From Acidobacteriota bacterium (GTDB lineage Bacteria > Acidobacteriota > Terriglobia > Terriglobales > Acidobacteriaceae), in NCBI GenBank assembly GCA_025353435.1, contig JANXQR010000860.1:1-13043 (forward strand): a stretch of 13,043 bases of DNA, written 5' to 3'. A model generated the notes under the pieces. The model made no database searches, was not told where the DNA came from, and saw only the letters and a program-made list of their open reading frames with translations. Positions within the stretch are counted from its first letter, which is position 1; each line of letters begins with the position of its first letter. The translations under genes and the position numbers were made by a program. Shown piece by piece: positions 5,660 to 12,147 of the stretch.

Positions 5660-7516
5660 CTATGGAGTGAGCGACAGAAACGCGGTGCCGTATCCGTTCA
5701 GTGTGACCAGGATGCGCGCAGCGGGCGCAATGCCAGCTCCAGTGGGTCCGTTGGTTACGTTCGTCGTCGCATCAATCGTCAGCACACTCGCGGAGGCGAA
5801 CGTGCCAAAGCTCGAGGTGTCCACAATGACGGTGCGTGGATCTCCGGCTCCGTTGTTGTCGGCCAAAGCATGAACCGCGCGATTCACGATCATCACGCGC
5901 ACCGTTCCATCCGGCGAGCGCGTGGCGAGCGTTTCAATCGAAGACGTGTCGCCGCTTGCGTTAACAGTGAGAATATCTGGACCTGGGGCCGCGGGCGTCG
6001 ATGGGAACATGTTGAAAAGCGTGCGGTCGACCCAATAACTCAAGTAGGGAGCGCTGGCCGAATTCACTTCGCCATACTGCTTGTCGGCTGCGTATTCCCA
6101 GTGGTAAAGAGCACGATTGCCGACCTTGCCTAACTGCGAAAAAACAAAGGGCCGCCATGCTGCGAAGAAGGCGCTGGTACCGCGCTGGTCTGTCACAAAA
6201 GCCTGTCCCGGATTGCAGGTGCTCTTCCCAGTGCCGTCATTGAAGTCCGCATTGACGTTGTTCTCTGTGACCCACACTTGCGCCTGTCCCAAATCAGGGC
6301 GCCTCCCAAGAGTTTTGTAGAAATAGTCCACGTTCTGCACAAACACCGGAACCTGGTCGAAAAGCTTAGCGTCCGAATCATTCTGATTGCAGGTGCCGTA
6401 GAAGTGCGTCGAAAGAACATCCACTTGCGCATTCACACCGCCGGCATTCGAAGCAGCCAGGAAGGTCGGGAGGGCTTGCATGGGATCGCCAGCGCCGCCT
6501 GTGCCCAGACCAAAGTCAGATAACTCGAGCGCAGAGATCTTGATGGTGGGATCGACTGCAAGCATTGCCGGAACCGTGGCGTTGTAGAGAGTCACATATT
6601 CCGACGCGCTCAGGCCGTTCAGGTTGTACTCGTTGAAGATGCCCCACCACGTAATCGGAGAGTTGCCGGGCGACTGGAAATGTTTCGCTCCCACATCGAA
6701 TCCGCCCTTGTTGTAATAGCGCACAAGGTTGGCAGCGTACGCGGCAAAGTCCTGCGCGTGTGCCGCCACCAACAAGCGGCCCTGGCTGTCACACATCCAT
6801 GCCGGGGCAGTGCCTATCTGGAACTCCGGGCTGTGATCTCCAGAGGCGAGCACAGGTTCAGCGGTGGTGTCCAGAATCGTAAAGTCCCAGTCCGCCGCCG
6901 TGCCGCTGTTGGACACCATCGGCATTCCGCCCGCAATCACCTGCATGCGATTATGCTGCGCTCCGAGATTGGTGAGTTCCTGCTCTCGCCCAGCAATCGT
7001 GGCTCCGGTTCCAAAAATATCGCCCGTGTACTGAAAGATCTGGAACGACGTGGCCATGAACTGCTTGAGTTTGCCTGCGATACCAAGCGCGGTGTCGACG
7101 GTATTACTGACCTTTACAAGCGGCGCGATGATCAGCGTGAACGAAGTCGACTTTGTCTGACCGGCGGAATTCACGGTAAGCGTCGGCGTATAAGTGCCCG
7201 CCATAGCGACGTTGGATGCCGTGAACTTGATTGCACCGGATGGGTTGGTGTCCGATGCTGAGTAAGTCTCCTGGACCCCGGCGGGCAGGTTAACGAAACT
7301 TACCTGCGCAGTCTCGCTTGTCGACGTGACGGTGATTTGAGCCTGAACGATCGAGCCATCCTGAGGGAGCAGAATTGGCGATGGCTGCAGGGTCACTGTG
7401 ATCGGGACCGGCGTGCTGTTTGAACCGCTCGACGATCCGCAGCCTGCCACCAATATCAGTATGATTGTTGAAATCAATACCCAGGCGAAGCCGCCGAAAG
7501 ACCGGTCACGGTGCAT
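5660..7516 (-). CDS. Lipoprotein with Ig-like domain and clan GH-A-like glycoside hydrolase domain
   Basis: This 618-residue protein is predicted to be lipid-anchored. A hydrophobic signal ends in the lipobox LVAGC with C26, followed by a Ser/Gly linker. Residues about 37-133 form an Ig-like beta domain with a repeated putative-Ig style (TYTPTLTVNSAG). The remainder to about 505 reads as a TIM-barrel glycosidase: WWGIFNEYN places an Asn-Glu pair at N295-E296 (acid/base in clan GH-A) and VWVTENN places a likely nucleophile at E418. About 510-618 is a beta-sandwich (DGTVRVMIVNRAV) as in GH39/GH51-type enzymes. I cannot assign a CAZy family or substrate. The ATG at 7516 was chosen over a TTG 48 nt upstream because the signal peptide starts there, with GGGGA 5 nt before it. 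Confidence 0.75.
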   Translation of the reverse strand: MHRDRSFGGFAWVLISTIILILVAGCGSSSGSNSTPVPITVTLQPSPILLPQDGSIVQAQITVTSTSETAQVSFVNLPAGVQETYSASDTNPSGAIKFTASNVAMAGTYTPTLTVNSAGQTKSTSFTLIIAPLVKVSNTVDTALGIAGKLKQFMATSFQIFQYTGDIFGTGATIAGREQELTNLGAQHNRMQVIAGGMPMVSNSGTAADWDFTILDTTAEPVLASGDHSPEFQIGTAPAWMCDSQGRLLVAAHAQDFAAYAANLVRYYNKGGFDVGAKHFQSPGNSPITWWGIFNEYNLNGLSASEYVTLYNATVPAMLAVDPTIKISALELSDFGLGTGGAGDPMQALPTFLAASNAGGVNAQVDVLSTHFYGTCNQNDSDAKLFDQVPVFVQNVDYFYKTLGRRPDLGQAQVWVTENNVNADFNDGTGKSTCNPGQAFVTDQRGTSAFFAAWRPFVFSQLGKVGNRALYHWEYAADKQYGEVNSASAPYLSYWVDRTLFNMFPSTPAAPGPDILTVNASGDTSSIETLATRSPDGTVRVMIVNRAVHALADNNGAGDPRTVIVDTSSFGTFASASVLTIDATTNVTNGPTGAGIAPAARILVTLNGYGTAFLSLTP

Positions 7517-7638
7517 GGAAATCCCCACTAAGATAACTCTCTGATTCGCGACCTTTACTCGCAAATCGATTAGAGCATATCAACGGGTCGATGCCGTGGT
7601 CTCATTCGATGACCGGATTCGCCTCGATCGCAGCAACT

Positions 7639-8517
7639 TCAGATCGCGTCGATCGTTGCGTTGCCGTCGTGCGTGTGGATGGCGAGGGGAACTCCGCCGC
7701 CGTTCAGCCGTCCGCGGATGCTGTGGCCTGAATCAGATTTCGAGTCATAGCCCTCCATCACCAGCGGCAGCTTGCAATCGATGTGGCCATCACTCGAACG
7801 CACCTCGAGATCGGCAGCAAGGTTTTTGGGCAAATGCACAGTGACACCTCCGTCCGAGCTCTCCACTCGTGAGGAAGAAGTGAGATGCGAGCCGTCCGCC
7901 AGCGTCAAATCAAGGCCGCCATCCGACGTATGCACATCGACTCCGGTGAATTTGCCTTCGATTTGAACCTTCCCGTCTGAAGAGCGTGATTCCAGGGTCC
8001 CGGCGGCGTTGTGGACGCGAATGGAGCCGTCGCTCGATTCCAGATGCAAACCGCCATTGACATCCGATACATCCATCGAGCCATCGCTGGTCCGCAACCG
8101 CATTTCGCCCTGCAGTCCGTAAACTTTCAGGCCGCCATCAGAAGTCCTGGCTTCCAGATCAATTACTGAGGGCGTCTCCACTGAGACATGGGGCTCGTGC
8201 CGGTATCCGATTGTTACGTGGAACGCGAAGCCGCGCTTCTCTTTCAGTTCAAAATTGACGTGATTGCCGGATTGGAATTCGGTGATCGTGTAGTCCGTCG
8301 CGTGGCGATCGTTCCACTCCACGCGCACTCGAATCTCACGACAATCTCCGCATGAATGAACCTCGGCAGACGCGTCACCGGTGGTGAAGGTCAGGGAGGG
8401 CTTTGATGAGGCGGGATATGTTTTTTGCCAGTCCGTATCCGCGGCCTGTGCCGGTCGAGTGACGGCGAAAACTGATAACGCGATAAGAGCCAATCCGGTC
8501 AGACGCAGAGATACCAT
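7639..8517 (-). CDS. Secreted DUF4097-type repeat protein
   Basis: This 292-residue protein has a signal peptide at 1-25 (ending AQA before AD) and no transmembrane segment after it. DUF4097 proteins are predicted beta-strand repeat (adhesin-like) proteins of unknown role. From residue 125 it consists of repeats, each starting (T/S)SDG. The Asp residues fall at 127, 145, 163, 181 and 199, exactly 18 residues apart, then at 222, 243 and, as HDG, 284. Such a regular rung length suggests a right- or left-handed beta-solenoid. A CGDC pair (C56, C59) in the N-terminal part could form a disulfide. The ATG at 8517 is supported by AGAGG 8 nt upstream. It follows the radical SAM gene on the same strand after a hairpin. 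Confidence 0.85.
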   Translation of the reverse strand: MVSLRLTGLALIALSVFAVTRPAQAADTDWQKTYPASSKPSLTFTTGDASAEVHSCGDCREIRVRVEWNDRHATDYTITEFQSGNHVNFELKEKRGFAFHVTIGYRHEPHVSVETPSVIDLEARTSDGGLKVYGLQGEMRLRTSDGSMDVSDVNGGLHLESSDGSIRVHNAAGTLESRSSDGKVQIEGKFTGVDVHTSDGGLDLTLADGSHLTSSSRVESSDGGVTVHLPKNLAADLEVRSSDGHIDCKLPLVMEGYDSKSDSGHSIRGRLNGGGVPLAIHTHDGNATIDAI

Positions 8518-8553
8518 GGGAATAACCTCTGCTCATTGCTTACGGAAAGCCAA

Positions 8554-8581
8554 CGTCCGCAGTTCCAGGAAACTGCGGACG
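8554..8581 (-). terminator. Perfect 11-bp hairpin between the radical SAM and DUF4097 genes
   Basis: CGTCCGCAGTT (8554-8564) pairs perfectly with AACTGCGGACG (8571-8581) around a 6-nt loop. On the minus strand it starts 27 nt after the radical SAM stop codon. The following sequence (TTGGCTTTCC) is only moderately T-rich, so it may be a weak terminator or an mRNA-stabilising stem that lowers read-through into the DUF4097 gene. Confidence 0.5.
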
Positions 8582-8608
8582 CCGGTTAAAGGGTGAGTTA
8601 CGCGATCT

Positions 8609-10207
8609 CTACTCTTCCGGCAGAACCATGAACGGGCCCTTGGCATCTTGTCTTGCGCCCCCCGCGAAAGCAGTCTGGCCCATCACGGCGGGTCCGACCT
8701 CCCAACGCGGTGACGGCAGCTCCGGCATCGGTTTGGCCTGGAACAGCTTCTTGCATTGGCGGGCCATCCAACGCGCTGAAGCCTTGGCCTTCTTCCGCCG
8801 CGCGCTGTCAGTAGAAATTCCGGTTCCTGCATACATTTGGCGATAAAGCTTTGACAGGAACATGAAGGCAAGTCGCGAGCTCAGGGTGGGCGTGCATGCG
8901 GAGCGTTTCCAGATTGCAGGCCAATTGTAGAAGCGGTCCCATACTTTCTGAGTACGGGCGCGGATTTCATCGGAACTCATGGTGGGATGTGGCGTAAACA
9001 TTTTGGGCCGGATCTCGGTGGGAATAAGCCAGTAGCGCGTGATTGGGATGTCACCCACCATGGTCGGATTCACCGACTGTTCCTTCTCCCAGCGATTAAA
9101 GTCCACGGTGCCGGGAAATGGCGTCATCATCACAAATTGTGCGAAGGTGACTCCCGCCTTCATGGCCATTTCGACAGTCGCATCGAAGGTAGCTGGGCGG
9201 TCGGTCGGCAGCCCAAAGATGAATGAACCAAGCACGTGAACCCCGTGCTCTTTGAACGTCTGAAGCTGCTTTGCCAGTGCTTCGCCGGAATAGTTCCAGT
9301 CCTTGAAAACGGCCTTGAGGCCTTCCGGAGTAACGGCTTCCACGCCCACTAGCGCGCCTTTGATATTGGCCTTGCGCATGGCGTCAAGATACGCGCCGTC
9401 TTCACCGGCTTCCATGGTGATCTGGGTAAAGAACACCATGTCTTTCGGCAGCTTGGCCAGTTCTTCCATCAACTGGAAACGCTCGTTGCGGATGGCGGTA
9501 AGCTCTTCAAGCTTGGCAAAGTTCTTCTGTTCACGCGCGAGGCGAAGATCCGTTTGGGTCACGGGATAGAAATTGTCGTCAGCTAGAGCGACAAACTTGA
9601 AGCCAAGCCGGCGCAGTGACACAATCTCGTCAATCACGCTTTGGAACTTGCGCTGGCGCGGCTTCTGTCCGTCGGTACGCCACACACTGCAGAACGAACA
9701 GTGCTTCGGGCACCCGCGGATCGTCTGCACGGACGCCCACATATACTTTTGTGGATCCATCAGGTCCCAGCGCGCAGCCAGGAATTGGGAGCCTTCGAGG
9801 CGTCCCCCGTCATAGATTCGATCGGGGTGGCCTGCCAGGCAGTCGGCCACAACTTTGCCCCACACCACATCGCCATCACCCTTGACGGCCGCATGTCCTT
9901 CGCCGCGCTCCAGCGCCTCTTCGGGAAACAGAGTTGCGTGGATTCCGCCATACACGACCCAGGCTCCGCGGGCCCGCGCCATCTTGCCCACGGCATAGCC
10001 GCGCAGCGCATTGCCGGTGTGTACGCTGATGCCCACAATATCCCCCGGCTGAATGCTTTCCGGGACGATTTGCTCAAGGGATTCATCAACAAGAATGGGG
10101 GTACCGGCGGATTCGGGCGTCGCCGCTGCGAGCACGAACAACCAGCGTGGAGTAATGACAGCCGTGCCGAAGGAATTATCGCTTGGATTTACGAGATGAA
10201 CGCTCAA
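8609..10207 (-). CDS. Radical SAM protein with N-terminal cobalamin-binding-like domain
   Basis: This is a 532-residue class B-like radical SAM enzyme of unknown substrate. Residues 1-140 resemble the B12-binding Rossmann fold (VHLVNPSD at the start, GDIVGISVHTGN, GGIH at 87-90), but the DxHxxG motif that supplies the lower cobalt ligand is absent. The radical SAM motif CPKHCSFC gives C166, C170 and C173, followed by barrel strands (ALADDNFYP, LVGVEAVTPEG, LGSFIFGLPTD). The C-terminal region (about 400-532) is basic and contains only two more cysteines (C438, C485), so extra iron-sulfur clusters as in Tes-type lipid enzymes are unlikely. TTG at 10207 is the only start near the fold's first strand, with an in-frame stop 15 nt upstream; the AGGAG before it is unusually close (2 nt). 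Its neighbours give no clue to the pathway. Confidence 0.85.
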   Translation of the reverse strand: MSVHLVNPSDNSFGTAVITPRWLFVLAAATPESAGTPILVDESLEQIVPESIQPGDIVGISVHTGNALRGYAVGKMARARGAWVVYGGIHATLFPEEALERGEGHAAVKGDGDVVWGKVVADCLAGHPDRIYDGGRLEGSQFLAARWDLMDPQKYMWASVQTIRGCPKHCSFCSVWRTDGQKPRQRKFQSVIDEIVSLRRLGFKFVALADDNFYPVTQTDLRLAREQKNFAKLEELTAIRNERFQLMEELAKLPKDMVFFTQITMEAGEDGAYLDAMRKANIKGALVGVEAVTPEGLKAVFKDWNYSGEALAKQLQTFKEHGVHVLGSFIFGLPTDRPATFDATVEMAMKAGVTFAQFVMMTPFPGTVDFNRWEKEQSVNPTMVGDIPITRYWLIPTEIRPKMFTPHPTMSSDEIRARTQKVWDRFYNWPAIWKRSACTPTLSSRLAFMFLSKLYRQMYAGTGISTDSARRKKAKASARWMARQCKKLFQAKPMPELPSPRWEVGPAVMGQTAFAGGARQDAKGPFMVLPEE

Positions 10208-10322
10208 CGCTCCTGCCTTTCAACGTGTACTTGACGCCATTGCGACTGGCCGTGGACAGCGAGAGCGTCTACGGGGTGGGCGCGATTGCCTGCCGAGAGT
10301 CGTCCTGAATGGCCTCGCCGCT

Positions 10323-10352
10323 AATATACACGCCGCTCGGAAGGGGCAACAA
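10323..10352 (-). promoter_or_regulatory. Weak promoter candidate for the radical SAM gene
   Basis: TATATT (10328-10323, minus strand) is a five-of-six -10 match. TTGTTG (10352-10347) lies 18 nt upstream, or TTGCCC with a short 15-nt spacer. The leader would be about 110 nt. This is the best candidate I see in the 270-bp gap upstream of the gene. Confidence 0.25.
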
Positions 10353-10414
10353 CCGGGAAGACGCCCCCAAACAGACTAGCACGCGACCAGACTAATCGAC
10401 CTTCGCCTCGTGGC

Positions 10415-10485
10415 GAGCAATATCGCACACATGCTAGCAATGGGTTAGCGGGCAAACTGAGCAATACTGCACATACCCTAGCGAT
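10415..10485. repeat. Imperfect 27-bp direct repeat, 44-bp period
   Basis: Copies at 10415-10441 and 10459-10485 share 21 of 27 bases, including the blocks GAGCAATA, GCACA and CTAGC at matching offsets. The second copy overlaps the stop codon of the HD-GYP gene (10480-10478); the first lies just downstream of it. The pattern suggests an old local duplication of the gene's 3' end or a pair of binding sites. Confidence 0.4.
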
Positions 10486-12031
10486 AGTGCCGAGGGGGAA
10501 TCTTATATTCCGTCTTGAGAAAGAGGTCCACGCAGATGCGCACCACTTCAGGGTCAAGAAGCGTGCCCGATTGACTCAGAATCTCTTCTAATGCAATATC
10601 CATGCCAAGGGCGGCGCGATAAGGGCGGTCAGAAATCATTGACTCCACGACGTCGGCAACGGCAAGAATTCGCGCCCCAGGAATAATCTCATCGCCCTTT
10701 AAGCCGCGCGGATATCCCGATCCGTCCAGGCGCTCGTGGTGCTGTCGCACAACCTCCGCAATCGGCCAACGAAATGGCACGTCTTTCAGAATCTCGTACC
10801 CCGTTTGCGGATGCTGCTGGACCATCAACCACTCAGGGTTACTGAATTGGGTGGGCTTGGTAAGGATCTCAACCGGAATTGCAATCTTGCCGATGTCGTG
10901 AACCATCGCCGCCATGCTGAGCGCCTCGATGCGTTCCTCCGGCCAATCCATTGCCTTTGCGATGGCAGTGCACAGGTCTGCTACCCGGCTCTGGTGGCCC
11001 GCTGTGTACGGGTCGCGCATCTCCATTGCTCTTAAAATGGCGCGAATCATTTCCGAGAAAACTGTCGATAGTTCCTTTTGCGCCCTGTCCCGCTCGCGAA
11101 TCTCATCCTTGAGTTGCTCCGCCTGCTCAATCGTCCGTAGTCCCACCCCGATCTCTTCGGCCAGATGGGTGAAGGCCTCAGAGACAATTGGACCGAACGC
11201 GTGAGGATGCGAAGAATAGACAAGCATGGCGCCGCGACGGCCGTCCTCAACTCGGAAGGGGACGGCAAACGCTGAGCGTATTCCCGATTGCCTTGCCTTC
11301 TCCAGCCACGGCCTGAAGGCTACGTCGGTCTCCGTGTCCTTCACAATCTGCACCGCGCCGGTTCGAATGGCAATACCCGTCGGGCCTCTGCCGGATGCGG
11401 CATCCTCATCCCAGCCAACCTCAAGGCCATCGAGGTAGCTTAGAGCGGATCCGGCAGCGCCCGCGACTCGCACGGGTTTTCCCGGAGCATCCTCAGCAAA
11501 CCCGATCCATGCCAAAACAAAAACCGCTTCATCGGTAATGGCTTCGCAGATCTCCTGCATGAGGGTTGCCGAAGACTCGGCTCGCACCAAGGCCATGGCT
11601 GCGCCGGCGTAGGCGCGCAACGCCCAGCGCTTGGTTGCCAGGCGATGTTCCCGGTCGTCCATTTCGCTCGTATCGTGAAAGATGCCAAAAACCAGCATTC
11701 GGCCATCAATTTCAAACGGCGCCGAAGTGGAAATTTCGACGTGGAAGGTGCTTCCATCCTTCCGCAGCAGGTGAACCCCTGCAATGAGACCGGACCCCGA
11801 CACGGCCTTCTGAAAGGCGGCATCAAGCGATTCACGCTCATCTTCGGGATGCAAAAAGCTGAAGCTCTTGCCAATCAATTCCGAACGGGAATACCCCGTC
11901 AGGCTCTCCGCCGCCGGGTTGACATTTTCCAACTCGCCAGTCAGGCAATCGGTCACAAACATGGCGTCGCGCGCATATTTCCAACCCATATGTGAAAGCA
12001 CAACTGGGTCGGCCCGTGTAACTGGGTTCAT
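10478..12031 (-). CDS. PAS-GAF-HD-GYP protein, probable cyclic-di-GMP phosphodiesterase
   Basis: This 517-residue cytoplasmic signalling enzyme should hydrolyse c-di-GMP in response to a signal sensed by its N-terminal domains. A PAS domain spans about 15-125 (VNPAAESLTGYSRSEL, HPEDE). A GAF domain spans about 145-305 (AFAVPFRVEDGRRGAMLVY). A short helical linker (EQAEQLKDEIRERDRAQ) leads to the HD-GYP domain at about 320-510. Its metal and catalytic motifs are intact: GHQSRV (H346), HDIGK (H379, D380, K382) and HHERLDGSGYP (H431, H432, then GYP at 439-441). No transmembrane segment or receiver domain is present, so the signal is probably cytosolic. The ATG at 12031 was chosen because a good promoter lies directly upstream of it; a TTG-started extension at 12088 would begin upstream of that promoter. 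Confidence 0.92.
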   Translation of the reverse strand: MNPVTRADPVVLSHMGWKYARDAMFVTDCLTGELENVNPAAESLTGYSRSELIGKSFSFLHPEDERESLDAAFQKAVSGSGLIAGVHLLRKDGSTFHVEISTSAPFEIDGRMLVFGIFHDTSEMDDREHRLATKRWALRAYAGAAMALVRAESSATLMQEICEAITDEAVFVLAWIGFAEDAPGKPVRVAGAAGSALSYLDGLEVGWDEDAASGRGPTGIAIRTGAVQIVKDTETDVAFRPWLEKARQSGIRSAFAVPFRVEDGRRGAMLVYSSHPHAFGPIVSEAFTHLAEEIGVGLRTIEQAEQLKDEIRERDRAQKELSTVFSEMIRAILRAMEMRDPYTAGHQSRVADLCTAIAKAMDWPEERIEALSMAAMVHDIGKIAIPVEILTKPTQFSNPEWLMVQQHPQTGYEILKDVPFRWPIAEVVRQHHERLDGSGYPRGLKGDEIIPGARILAVADVVESMISDRPYRAALGMDIALEEILSQSGTLLDPEVVRICVDLFLKTEYKIPPRHYR

Positions 12032-12054
12032 CTTGACCGCCAACTCTGCAGCGC

Positions 12055-12083
12055 ATAATATGCCCCCACTGCAAACTTGGCAA
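12055..12083 (-). promoter_or_regulatory. Sigma70-type promoter of the HD-GYP gene
   Basis: On the minus strand TTGCCA (12083-12078) and TATTAT (12060-12055) are separated by exactly 17 nt; each matches five of six consensus bases. Transcription would start near 12048, giving a leader of about 17 nt before the ATG at 12031. This shows the HD-GYP gene can be transcribed independently of ribBA. Confidence 0.65.
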
Positions 12084-12147
12084 TGCAACTTTCATCCGGT
12101 CAAAAACGAATGCGCTGGATTGTTACTGCGAGTCCGTCGGCGGTCGG

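Noticed and set aside
10402..10417. TCGCC-TCGT-GGCGA hairpin downstream of the HD-GYP gene
   Set aside because: Five pairs with no T-tract; too weak to call a terminator.
12032..12088. N-terminal extension of the HD-GYP protein from a TTG at 12088
   Set aside because: It would start upstream of the well-matched promoter at 12055-12083 and adds residues outside the PAS domain.
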